A stretch of DNA of 40,152 bases from an uncultured Collinsella sp. (lineage in GTDB: Bacteria > Actinomycetota > Coriobacteriia > Coriobacteriales > Coriobacteriaceae), in the NCBI GenBank assembly GCA_900758475.1, contig CAAERQ010000014.1, positions 1 through 40,152 on the forward strand, given 5' to 3'. Of this stretch, positions 24,484-31,716 are shown piece after piece. Position numbers and translations under genes: made by a program. The notes under the pieces were generated by a model, which did not search any database, had not been told where the DNA came from, and was given only the letters and a program-made list of their open reading frames with translations. Each line of letters starts with the position of its first letter. The first letter of the stretch is position 1.

Positions 24484-24579
24484 TTTCCCAGGCACCCGAC
24501 CTCGCCGTTCAACCGTGCGGCCATGACCCATTAGGTCAATGGCCACACGGTTTCTCGGCGATCTCGGGCACCTGGAAAA
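24484..24579. repeat. 96-bp near-palindrome between nanA and nanK
   Basis: The two halves are imperfect reverse complements along their length. Paired blocks from outside in are CCAGG/CCTGG, CCCGA/TCGGG, CGCCG/CGGCG, CCGTG/CACGG, GGCCAT/ATGGCC and GACC/GGTC, closing on a short CATTA-type loop, with small mismatched internal loops between blocks. On RNA this gives one long rod of about 30 pairs. No T run follows. It could be a miniature inverted-repeat element, a processing or stability element, or a structured regulator. Confidence 0.75.
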
Positions 24580-24653
24580 CCTTTACCGCGCTGTGACGGC
24601 TAGCCTGACGGCGCATTTCCTGTAGTTGTTTTTTATCTCCGAAGGAGAGCGAC

Positions 24654-25619
24654 ATGGAGAACAAGTACGTCTGCTCTGTCGATATCGGCGGAACTAAGAT
24701 CGCGACCGCCATCATGGAGTACCCGGCTGACGGCAGCGTGCCCCATCCCGTTTTTGAGGCCGAGGTTCCTACTGAGGCCCAGGAGGGCGGCGAGGCCGTC
24801 TTCCAGCGTATCGAGGCGTCCATCAAAGCTGCTCTCGAGGCGAATCCCGATGTCGAGGTCCTCGGTGTCGGTATCGGTGCCGCCGGTGTCGTCGATCCCA
24901 AGACGGGCGCCATCGCGTATGCCAACGAGATCATGCCCGGCTGGTCCGGCGTTCAGTTGGGGCCGCGTCTGCGCGAGGACCTTGGTCTTCCCGTTGCCGT
25001 GGTGGGCGACGTGCAGGCTCATGCTCTGGGTGAGGCCCACTGGGGCGTCGGCAAGGGCAAGTTCTCCGTCTTGTGTCTGGGCATCGGTACGGGCATCGGC
25101 GGCGCATATGTCGAGAACGGCCGCGTGATGCAAGGCTTCCATGGTGCTGCTGGTCATATGGGCCACATCGAGTGCTCGGCTGCCGCTGGCATTCCCTGCG
25201 CCTGCGGACGTTCTGGCCATCTAGAGTCGGTTGCTTCGGGCACTTCCATTGGTCGTATGTACGATGAGCGCTTTGGTCGCGTCGACCCCAGCCGTCCTTC
25301 GGTCGGTCGCGATGTGAACGACCTGTGCCGTGCGGGCGACGCAAAGGCGACCGAGGTCATCCACGATGCCGGCTTTGCGCTGGGTGCAAGCTTGGGCTCG
25401 CTCGCTAACATCCTGGACCCTGAGGTCATCGTGCTTTCGGGCGGCGTGATTCACCAAGGTCCCGATTGGCGTTCGCAGACGTGGAAGGATTCGGTGCACG
25501 AGGGCTATGCCAGCCAGGCGCTCGATCCGCTTCAGGACACGCCGATCCTCATCGGTTCTCTGGAGGGCGATGCTCCGCTCATCGGTGCCGCCGAACACCT
25601 TCTTGCATCGTTGAAGTAA
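24654..25619 (+). CDS. nanK: ROK-family kinase, probable N-acetylmannosamine kinase
   Basis: NanK phosphorylates ManNAc at C6. The 321-residue product has the ROK layout: an N-terminal phosphate-binding DIGGTKIATAIME, a second ATP-binding GIGTGIGGAYV, and the zinc-binding region GHMGHIECSAAAGIPCACGRSGHLESVASG, where His and Cys residues fit the HCCC-type site (one conserved Cys position after the CxCG is His here). The catalytic base is likely the Asp in VVGDVQAHALGE, with Gly in place of the usual Asn before it. There is no helix-turn-helix N-terminus, so it is a kinase and not a ROK repressor. Glucose or GlcNAc kinase is the alternative; its place between nanA and nanE favours ManNAc. ATG 24654 has GAAGGAG upstream. 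Confidence 0.82.
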   Translation: MENKYVCSVDIGGTKIATAIMEYPADGSVPHPVFEAEVPTEAQEGGEAVFQRIEASIKAALEANPDVEVLGVGIGAAGVVDPKTGAIAYANEIMPGWSGVQLGPRLREDLGLPVAVVGDVQAHALGEAHWGVGKGKFSVLCLGIGTGIGGAYVENGRVMQGFHGAAGHMGHIECSAAAGIPCACGRSGHLESVASGTSIGRMYDERFGRVDPSRPSVGRDVNDLCRAGDAKATEVIHDAGFALGASLGSLANILDPEVIVLSGGVIHQGPDWRSQTWKDSVHEGYASQALDPLQDTPILIGSLEGDAPLIGAAEHLLASLK

Positions 25620-25636
25620 ACATAACTACCAAGTGC

Positions 25637-25734
25637 GCCTTCTGAGGTGCCGCAGATTGACGTGAAAGAGGAGTGAAGCGTACTTCGGTACGCGAGCGAC
25701 GGTTTGAACGTCAAGGTGCGGTGTCTCAGAAGGC
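25637..25734. repeat. 98-nt long hairpin between nanK and nanE
   Basis: A 10-bp perfect outer stem (GCCTTCTGAG, 25637-25646, with CTCAGAAGGC, 25725-25734) continues inward through three G-U pairs and CCGCA/TGCGG. It then passes TTGACGT/ACGTCAA (25657-25663 with 25708-25714) and ends in a 6-bp stem with a TTCG tetraloop (25678-25693). CTGTTTTG follows. The structure is strong enough to be a transcript element or a small mobile repeat. The nanE start lies 26 bases beyond it. Confidence 0.75.
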
Positions 25735-25759
25735 TGTTTTGAGAAAGGTTGAGTCGAAC

Positions 25760-26446
25760 ATGACCGTCGATCCTTTGATCCAGTCCCTGAAGGGCAAGCT
25801 CGTCGTGAGCGTTCAGGCGTATATGGGTGAGCCGCTTCGTACGCCCGAGACCATGGCTCAAATGTCTCGCGCTTGCGAGCTTGGCGGCGCCGCCGCCATT
25901 CGCTGCCAGGGCCTTGCCGATATTGCCGCCATTAAGGGTCGTTGTGAGGTTCCTGTTATCGGCCTGTGGAAGGATGGGCACGAGGGCGTTTACATCACGC
26001 CGACGCTGCGCCACGCTCGCGCCTGCGTTGCTGCGGGTGCCGATATCGTGGCGATCGACGCCACTGATCGCCCACGTCCCGATGGCAAGACCGTCGAGGA
26101 CACCTTCCGCCCGCTGCACGAGGAGGGTGTGCTCCTGATGGCCGACTGTGCCACCATCGAGGACATTCGCCGCGCGGTTGATATGGGCTTCGACCTGGTA
26201 TCCACCACGCTTTCTCACGGTGTCGCCGCCATCGACTGCACCATGGCCGATGGCCCCGATCTGCCGCTCCTGCGTCAGGCGACCGAGGAATTCCCCGGTC
26301 TTCCCATCATCTGCGAGGGCCGCGTGCACACGCCCGAGGAGGCCCGCGCCGCGATTGATGCGGGCGCCTGGGCCGTTGTCGTCGGCACCGCCATCACGCA
26401 CCCCACGAGTATTACAAGTTGGTTCAAGGCTGCGCTTGAGGCGTAA
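25760..26446 (+). CDS. nanE: N-acetylmannosamine-6-phosphate 2-epimerase
   Basis: NanE converts ManNAc-6-phosphate to GlcNAc-6-phosphate, which then feeds amino sugar catabolism. The 228-residue product is a (beta/alpha)8 protein of typical NanE length, with VSVQAYMGEPLRTPETMAQMSRACELGGAAAIR, VPVIGLWKDG..GVYITPTLRHA, ADIVAIDATDRPRPDG, and the phosphate-binding CEGRVHTPEEARAAIDAGAWAVVVGTAIT. The combination is diagnostic for this family and is the firmest evidence that the cluster handles sialic acid. ATG 25760 begins the conserved domain; the frame is open 29 codons further upstream, but those codons lie in the long hairpin. AAAGG at 25744-25748 is a modest ribosome site. Confidence 0.93.
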   Translation: MTVDPLIQSLKGKLVVSVQAYMGEPLRTPETMAQMSRACELGGAAAIRCQGLADIAAIKGRCEVPVIGLWKDGHEGVYITPTLRHARACVAAGADIVAIDATDRPRPDGKTVEDTFRPLHEEGVLLMADCATIEDIRRAVDMGFDLVSTTLSHGVAAIDCTMADGPDLPLLRQATEEFPGLPIICEGRVHTPEEARAAIDAGAWAVVVGTAITHPTSITSWFKAALEA

Positions 26447-26473
26447 GACGGACCTCGTATCCACTTGGGGCGG

Positions 26474-26479
26474 TATACT
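26474..26479 (+). promoter_or_regulatory. Candidate -10 element of rapZ
   Basis: TATACT lies 66 bases before the rapZ start and upstream of the 26498 hairpin. No good -35 is seen at the expected distance. Identical TATACT hexamers precede uvrB and ybaK. Confidence 0.3.
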
Positions 26480-26497
26480 CAATAAAGGCAATTGATC

Positions 26498-26533
26498 GCG
26501 CGGGATCCGCTGGCCGGATCCCGCGCTTGTTTT
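26498..26533 (+). terminator. Intrinsic terminator after nanE, in the rapZ leader
   Basis: A perfect 12-bp stem (26498-26509 with 26515-26526) with a 5-nt loop is followed by TTGTTTT. It should end the nan transcript. Because a possible rapZ -10 precedes it and the rapZ ribosome site AGGAGG (26534-26539) follows directly, it may also act as an attenuator for rapZ. Confidence 0.85.
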
Positions 26534-26544
26534 AGGAGGCACAC

Positions 26545-27465
26545 ATGCAAAAGGGAGATGCCATGGATGCGGCGGAGCGCTCGGAGCGCATCCCCGATAT
26601 CGTCATCATCACCGGAATGTCCGGATCGGGCCGAACGCAGGCCATGCATGTGTTCGAGGACATGGGCTACTTTTGCATCGACAACTTGCCTCCGCGTCTG
26701 ATCGCCCAGCTTGCCGAACTCGTCGGCATCAATACGGGCGTGGGCAGGCATCTTGCCGTCACCTGCGACCTGCGCAGCCAGGGCTTGTTCGATGAGCTGC
26801 TCGATGCCGTTGCCGCACTCGAGGAGCGCGAGATGAGCTGTGACATTGTGTTTCTCGAGGCCTCTGACGAGGTGCTGATCCGTCGTTATAGTGAAAACCG
26901 CCGCCGCCATCCCATTGCCAAGCCGGGGGAGACTACGGCCGATGCGATTCAGCGCGAGCGCCTGCAGCTGCAGGGCGTTCGCGACCGAGCTGACATGATT
27001 ATCGATACGAGCCGCTTGCGCACCTCTGCTCTGCGCAACAAATTGCGCATGGCGTTCTCCGAGTTGTCCGACCAGCAGCTCATGGACGTTCACGTGTTCT
27101 CGTTTGGCTTTAAGCACGGTATGCCCGTCGAGGCGGACATTATGATCGACGTTCGCTTCCTGCCCAATCCGTTCTACGATCCCGAGATGCGCACCATGAC
27201 CGGCCTCGATAAGAAAGTCTCCGACTTTGTTCTGGATCATCCCAAGACCCAGGAGTTCTGGAAGGCCTGGACGCAGCTGCTCGATACGGTCATGCCCGGC
27301 TATATCGCGGAGGGCAAGCCACAGCTTTCTATTGCCATCGGTTGCACGGGCGGTCAACACCGCAGTGTTGCCATCGCCGAGGCCACGGCACGTTATTTGG
27401 AAGGCGCCCAGTATCACGTGAGCATTTCCCATCGCGACCTGTCGCGCGCCAACACGAAAGCATAG
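26545..27465 (+). CDS. rapZ: RapZ/YvcJ family nucleotide-binding adaptor
   Basis: RapZ-family proteins bind nucleotides. In enterobacteria RapZ controls amino sugar synthesis by guiding decay of the small RNA GlmZ; in Gram-positives the YvcJ homologue has other, poorly defined roles. The 306-residue product shows Walker A GMSGSGRT (24-31), with Arg replacing the usual Lys as in other actinobacterial members, then the conserved GYFCIDNLPP, DVRFLPNPFYDPEMR, and the C-terminal GCTGGQHRSVAIAE. ATG 26545 follows AGGAGG; ATG 26563 is a weaker alternative. whiA starts 6 bases after it. The usual intervening yvcK gene is absent. Confidence 0.94.
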   Translation: MQKGDAMDAAERSERIPDIVIITGMSGSGRTQAMHVFEDMGYFCIDNLPPRLIAQLAELVGINTGVGRHLAVTCDLRSQGLFDELLDAVAALEEREMSCDIVFLEASDEVLIRRYSENRRRHPIAKPGETTADAIQRERLQLQGVRDRADMIIDTSRLRTSALRNKLRMAFSELSDQQLMDVHVFSFGFKHGMPVEADIMIDVRFLPNPFYDPEMRTMTGLDKKVSDFVLDHPKTQEFWKAWTQLLDTVMPGYIAEGKPQLSIAIGCTGGQHRSVAIAEATARYLEGAQYHVSISHRDLSRANTKA

Positions 27466-27471
27466 GTCTGC

Positions 27472-28401
27472 ATGTCGTTTACCGCCGAGGTGCGTGACGA
27501 GCTCGCGCGCTGCGAACCCGAATGTGAATACTGCGATTTGTCGACGCTTGCCGCCCTGACGCGTGTGAGCGGTACACTTTCGCTGGCCGGCTCCGGGCGG
27601 TATCGTTTGACGGTCGCGACCGAGACGGGTGCCGTCGCGCGCACGATGATCACACTGACGCATCGCATCCTTAAGCTCAAAACGGAATTCACCGTTCGTA
27701 AATCGGTCTTGCATAAGGTCCGTAACTATCTCATTACCCTGCCCGATCAACCCGACCTGGACAAGGCTCTGGTGCTGCTGGGCATTCTCGACCGCAGGGG
27801 AGGGCTCGTCGCTGGTGTTCCCCGGCACATCGTTGCTCGTCCCTGCTGCAGGGTTGCCTACATTCGCGGCGCGCTCATCGCCGGCGGTTTCGTGGCCGAT
27901 CCCCGCGGCGACTTTCATTTGGAGATTGCGGTGCAGGGCGAGCAATATGCCAAGGGACTTTGCGATCTATTGGAGCAGATTGGGGTCCATGCGCGCGTTA
28001 ACGCGCGGCGCGGGTCTTATGCCGTGTACATTAAGAGCGCCGAGGAAATCGAGCATCTTTTAAAGCTGATTGGTGCCAAGCGCAGCGTTGCCGAGATCGA
28101 GGAGGCGCGCGCGGTCAAATTGGTTAAGAACGATGTGAACCGTCGCGTGAATGCCGAGCTTGCCAACCAGACCAGAAGTGCGGGTGCCGCCCAACATCAG
28201 CTTGCGTTGATCGATGAGCTCGAACAGCGGGGTTTGCGCGACACGCTTCCGGACGCCTTGGCGGTCTTTTGCGACCTACGCGAGCGCTATCCCGATCTGT
28301 CGCTGCGCGATCTGGGCGAGATGGCTGACCCTCCCTTGTCGAAGTCTGCCCTGTACCATCGCGTTTTGAGGCTTGAAAAGCTCATTGAAGCAAACAAGTA
28401 G
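27472..28401 (+). CDS. whiA: WhiA sporulation/division regulator homologue
   Basis: WhiA is a DNA-binding protein with a degenerate LAGLIDADG homing-endonuclease fold joined to a helix-turn-helix domain. It activates division and sporulation genes in Streptomyces and affects division in Bacillus. The 309-residue product starts with SFTAEVRDELAR, has the paired-fold segments (RRGGLVAGVPRHIVARPCCRVAYIRGALIAGGFVADPRG) and ends in the helix-turn-helix SLRDLGEMADPPLSKSALYHRVLRLEKLI. The start is 6 bases after rapZ. The organism is not expected to sporulate, so a division role is more likely; that part is inference. Confidence 0.95.
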   Translation: MSFTAEVRDELARCEPECEYCDLSTLAALTRVSGTLSLAGSGRYRLTVATETGAVARTMITLTHRILKLKTEFTVRKSVLHKVRNYLITLPDQPDLDKALVLLGILDRRGGLVAGVPRHIVARPCCRVAYIRGALIAGGFVADPRGDFHLEIAVQGEQYAKGLCDLLEQIGVHARVNARRGSYAVYIKSAEEIEHLLKLIGAKRSVAEIEEARAVKLVKNDVNRRVNAELANQTRSAGAAQHQLALIDELEQRGLRDTLPDALAVFCDLRERYPDLSLRDLGEMADPPLSKSALYHRVLRLEKLIEANK

Positions 28402-28446
28402 TTTGAAGTATCGACTTATATACGGATTTAGCTGCTATTTTATTCT

Positions 28447-28460
28447 TTAAAACGTTTTAA
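28447..28460. promoter_or_regulatory. 14-bp perfect palindrome upstream of gap
   Basis: TTAAAACGTTTTAA is perfectly self-complementary and is centred on CG like LacI/CcpA-family operators. It lies 57 bases upstream of the proposed gap -10. A related TAAAACGTTTGA precedes the nan operon. Confidence 0.5.
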
Positions 28461-28466
28461 CGTAAA

Positions 28467-28509
28467 TTTGATTTTCAATTTCGAGCATTCTCGTGAAATT
28501 CAAGTCAAA
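28467..28509. promoter_or_regulatory. Inverted repeat overlapping the gap -35
   Basis: AATTTCGAG (28477-28485) pairs with CTCGtGAAATT (28490-28500) with one bulge, and an outer TTTGA (28467-28471) pairs with TCAAA (28505-28509) about the same centre. Overlap with the proposed -35 would suit a repressor site. Confidence 0.4.
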
Positions 28510-28522
28510 AAAAAGGTATATT
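28493..28522 (+). promoter_or_regulatory. Candidate promoter of gap
   Basis: GTGAAA (28493-28498) and TATATT (28517-28522) are separated by 18 bases, preceded by an AT-rich stretch that could act as an upstream element. The leader to the gap start is about 66 bases. Confidence 0.5.
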
Positions 28523-28594
28523 AGGCGAGTGGTTAGTTTGTGGGCCTCAACGGCGGGCGCTGTAGCTCGCGGGGGCCTTACGAAAGGAGACACA

Positions 28595-29620
28595 ATGGCA
28601 GTAAAGGTTGCTATTAACGGCTTCGGTCGCATCGGTCGTCTGGCTTTCCGTCAGATGTTCGGTCATGAGGGCTCCGAGATCGTCGCTATCAACGACCTCA
28701 CCTCTCCCGATATGCTCGCTTACCTGCTGAAGTACGACTCCACGCAGGGCAACTACGCTCGCGATCACGAGGTCGTTGCTGGCGAGGATTCCATCACCGT
28801 TGACGGCAAGGAGATCAAGATCTACAAGGAGGCCGACGCCAACAACCTGCCTTGGGGCGACCTCGACGTCGACGTCGTTCTCGAGTGCACCGGCTTCTAC
28901 ACCAGCAAGGCTAAGGCTCAGGCCCACATCAACGCTGGCGCCAAGAAGGTCGTCATCTCCGCTCCGGCCGGCAGCGATCTGCCCACCATCGTGTACAACG
29001 TCAACCATGAGACGCTGACCGCTGAGGACAACATCATCTCCGCTGCTTCCTGCACCACCAACTGCCTCGCCCCGATGGCCAAGGGTCTGAACGACTTCGC
29101 TCCCATCGTGTCCGGCATCATGACCACCATTCACGCCTGGACCGGCGACCAGATGCCGCTCGACGGCCCGCAGCGCAAGGGCAACAAGCGTCGTAGCCGC
29201 GCCTGCGCCGTCAACATCGTCCCCAACACCACCGGTGCTGCCAAGGCCATCGGCCTGGTTCTCCCCGAGCTCAACGGTAAGCTCATCGGTGCCGCCCAGC
29301 GCGTCCCGACGCCGACCGGCTCCATCACCAACCTCTACGCTGTCGTTGACAAGAAGGTCACCGTCGACGAGGTTAACGCCGCTATGAAGGCCTACGCTGC
29401 CACCATCTCTGAGACCTTCGGTTACAACGAGGACGACATCGTCTCCACCGACATCATCGGCGAGACCCACGGCTCCATCTTCGACGCCACTCAGACCATG
29501 TGCTCTGACCTCGGCAACGGCCAGACCCTCGTTCAGGTCACCTCTTGGTACGACAACGAGAACTCTTACACCTCTCAGATGGTCCGCACCATCAAGTACT
29601 TCGAGAAGTTCGTTGCTTAA
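28595..29620 (+). CDS. gap: Glyceraldehyde-3-phosphate dehydrogenase, type I
   Basis: GAPDH oxidises glyceraldehyde-3-phosphate to 1,3-bisphosphoglycerate with NAD+. The 341-residue product opens with the nucleotide-binding NGFGRIGRL. Asp34 in AINDL favours NAD+ over NADP+. The active-site motif SCTTNCLAP holds the catalytic Cys153, and the later HAWTGDQ, TTGAAKAIG and WYDNE motifs are present. The frame continues 34 codons upstream, but ATG 28595 follows AAAGGAGA and begins the conserved domain. Strong codon bias indicates high expression. A terminator follows, so pgk and the downstream genes are partly separate. Confidence 0.98.
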   Translation: MAVKVAINGFGRIGRLAFRQMFGHEGSEIVAINDLTSPDMLAYLLKYDSTQGNYARDHEVVAGEDSITVDGKEIKIYKEADANNLPWGDLDVDVVLECTGFYTSKAKAQAHINAGAKKVVISAPAGSDLPTIVYNVNHETLTAEDNIISAASCTTNCLAPMAKGLNDFAPIVSGIMTTIHAWTGDQMPLDGPQRKGNKRRSRACAVNIVPNTTGAAKAIGLVLPELNGKLIGAAQRVPTPTGSITNLYAVVDKKVTVDEVNAAMKAYAATISETFGYNEDDIVSTDIIGETHGSIFDATQTMCSDLGNGQTLVQVTSWYDNENSYTSQMVRTIKYFEKFVA

Positions 29621-29657
29621 TTTAGCTTTTAGCGAATAGCTCGTTGAGCGTCTAAAG

Positions 29658-29704
29658 AAGGGCGCGGCCTTATAGGGCTTACACCCTAGGGTCGCGCCCT
29701 TTTT
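29658..29704 (+). terminator. Terminator after gap
   Basis: AAGGGCGCG (29658-29666) pairs with CGCGCCCTT (29693-29701); an inner TAGGG/CCCTA pairing lengthens the stem, and TTTTAT follows. It is strong, so pgk may need its own start or rely on read-through. A second short hairpin (GTCTGCC, 29715-29721, with GGCAGAC, 29731-29737) lies in the pgk leader. Confidence 0.85.
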
Positions 29705-29760
29705 ATAGGAAATCGTCTGCCGTAATGGGAGGCAGACACGTACGAAAGGTAGAAGCAAAC

Positions 29761-30951
29761 ATGGCCTTTACCAAGAAGACCGTCCGCGACATCGATGTCG
29801 ACGGCAAGCGCGTTCTCGTCCGCGTTGACTTCAACGTGCCTATCAAGGATGGTGTCGTTGGCGACACCACCCGTATCAAGGCTGCCCTGCCCACCATCAA
29901 CTATCTCGTTGAGCATAACGCTCGCGTCATCCTCATGAGCCACCTCGGCCGTCCCGAGGGCACTGGCTTCCAGCCTGAGCTCTCCCTTGAGCCTGTCGTC
30001 AAGAAGCTCGCTGAGCTCTCTGGTCTCGACGTTGCCTTTGTCGCCGACACCTACGGCGAGAAGGCTGCTGAGGCTGTCGCTGCTGTCGAGCCGGGCAAGG
30101 TCCTCGTTCTCGAGAACGTCCGTTTCGACAAGCGTGAGAAGAAGAACGACCCCGAGATCGCCAAGAAGCTCGCTTCCTATGGTGACGTCTTCGTTCTCGA
30201 TGCCTTCGGCACCGCTCACCGCGCCCAGGGTTCCGTCGTGGGCCCCGCCGCTTACCTGCCCGCAGTCGCCGGCTTCCTGCTCGAGAAGGAGGTCGACACG
30301 CTGACCGGTATCTTCGCCGAGCCCGAGCGTCCCTTCGTCGCTATCGTCGGCGGTTCCAAGGTTTCCTCCAAGATCGGTGTTCTCGATCACCTCATCGACT
30401 CTGCTGACACCCTGATCATCGGTGGCGGCATGGCCTACACCTTCTTCCTGGCTCAGGGCCTGTCCGTCGGTCAGTCCCTCAAGGAAGAGGACTGGGTCGA
30501 GCGCGCCGGCGAGATGCTCAAGAAGGCTGAGGAGAAGGGCGTCAAGATCCTGCTCCCCATCGACAACCGTGTTGCCGATCACTTTGGCGAGGACGCTGTC
30601 CCCGAGGTTGTTGCTTCCGACGCTATCCCTGACGACCGCGAGGGCATGGACATCGGTCCTAAGACCGAGGAGCTCTACGCCGAGGCCGTCAAGGGCGCCA
30701 AGACTGTGTTCTGGAATGGCCCCATGGGCGTCTTCGAGTTCGACAACTTCGCTCACGGCACCCAGGCTATCGCCGAGGCTGTCGCCGAGGCCGACTGCAC
30801 CTCGATCATCGGCGGTGGCGACTCTGTCGCGGCTGTCAACAAGTTCAACCTGGCCGACAAGATGAGCTGGATCTCCACCGGTGGTGGCGCTTCCATGGAG
30901 CTCGTCGAGGGTAAGGCCCTGCCCGGAGTGGAGGCGCTTCTCGATGCCTAA
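29761..30951 (+). CDS. pgk: Phosphoglycerate kinase
   Basis: PGK transfers phosphate from 1,3-bisphosphoglycerate to ADP. The 396-residue product has the family length and motifs: RVDFNVPIKDG near the start for substrate binding, SHLGRPEG, the hinge region, FWNGPMGVFE, and the C-terminal GGGDSVAAVNKF with STGGGASMELVEG binding nucleotide. ATG 29761 follows GAAAGG. Its last codons contain the start of tpiA (8-base overlap), so the two are translationally coupled. Confidence 0.98.
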   Translation: MAFTKKTVRDIDVDGKRVLVRVDFNVPIKDGVVGDTTRIKAALPTINYLVEHNARVILMSHLGRPEGTGFQPELSLEPVVKKLAELSGLDVAFVADTYGEKAAEAVAAVEPGKVLVLENVRFDKREKKNDPEIAKKLASYGDVFVLDAFGTAHRAQGSVVGPAAYLPAVAGFLLEKEVDTLTGIFAEPERPFVAIVGGSKVSSKIGVLDHLIDSADTLIIGGGMAYTFFLAQGLSVGQSLKEEDWVERAGEMLKKAEEKGVKILLPIDNRVADHFGEDAVPEVVASDAIPDDREGMDIGPKTEELYAEAVKGAKTVFWNGPMGVFEFDNFAHGTQAIAEAVAEADCTSIIGGGDSVAAVNKFNLADKMSWISTGGGASMELVEGKALPGVEALLDA

Positions 30952-31711
30952 TCGCACCCTTCTCATCGCTGGTAACTGGAAGATGAACAACGACGTCGCC
31001 GAGGCCGCCAAACTCGCCGACGAGCTGGCTCAGGCTCTGCCCGAGGTTCCGGCTGGCGTCGAGGTGCTCGTCTGCCCTCCGACCATCGACATCACCACGG
31101 TTCATGACCGCATTCAGGCTGCCCCCATCGCCCTCGGTGCACAGAACGTGTACTGGGAGGCCAAGGGTGCCTTCACCGGTGAGTCCTCTTGCGACATGCT
31201 CAAGTCCGCTGGCTGCACCTACTGCATCATCGGTCACTCCGAGCGTCGCGACTACTTCCACGAGACCGACGAGGATCAGAACAAGAAGGCCAAGGCCCTC
31301 GTTGCCGCCGGTCTTGTTCCCGTCTTCTGCTGCGGCGAGTCCCTTGAGGTCCGCGAGGCTGGCACCTATGTCGAGCACGTCGTGAACCAGGTCAAGGCTG
31401 GCCTTGCTGGTCTTGAGATCACCTGCCCCAAGCAGGTCGTCGTCGCCTACGAGCCCATCTGGGCCATTGGCACCGGCAAGACCGCTACCGCCGAGGATGC
31501 TCAGGAGGTCTGCGGCGCTATCCGTGAGACCCTCAAGGAGATGTTCGGCGAGGAGCTCGCTAACGGCATCCGCGTTCTCTATGGTGGCTCTGCCAAGCCC
31601 GGCAACATCGCTGAGCTCGTCGCCAAGCCCGACGTTGACGGCGCCCTCGTGGGCGGCGCTTCGCTCAAGGCTGCCGACTTCGCCTCTATGGTCGTCAAGG
31701 CAGGCGAGTAG
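30944..31711 (+). CDS. tpiA: Triosephosphate isomerase
   Basis: TIM interconverts dihydroxyacetone phosphate and glyceraldehyde-3-phosphate. The 255-residue (beta/alpha)8 protein has NWKMN with Lys13, the catalytic His98 in IIGHSERR, the catalytic Glu170 in AYEPIWAIGTGK with the adjacent mobile loop, and GGSAKPGN binding phosphate. ATG 30944 lies within the last codons of pgk. gpmI starts 5 bases after the stop. Confidence 0.98.
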   Translation: MPNRTLLIAGNWKMNNDVAEAAKLADELAQALPEVPAGVEVLVCPPTIDITTVHDRIQAAPIALGAQNVYWEAKGAFTGESSCDMLKSAGCTYCIIGHSERRDYFHETDEDQNKKAKALVAAGLVPVFCCGESLEVREAGTYVEHVVNQVKAGLAGLEITCPKQVVVAYEPIWAIGTGKTATAEDAQEVCGAIRETLKEMFGEELANGIRVLYGGSAKPGNIAELVAKPDVDGALVGGASLKAADFASMVVKAGE

Positions 31712-31716
31712 GACAT

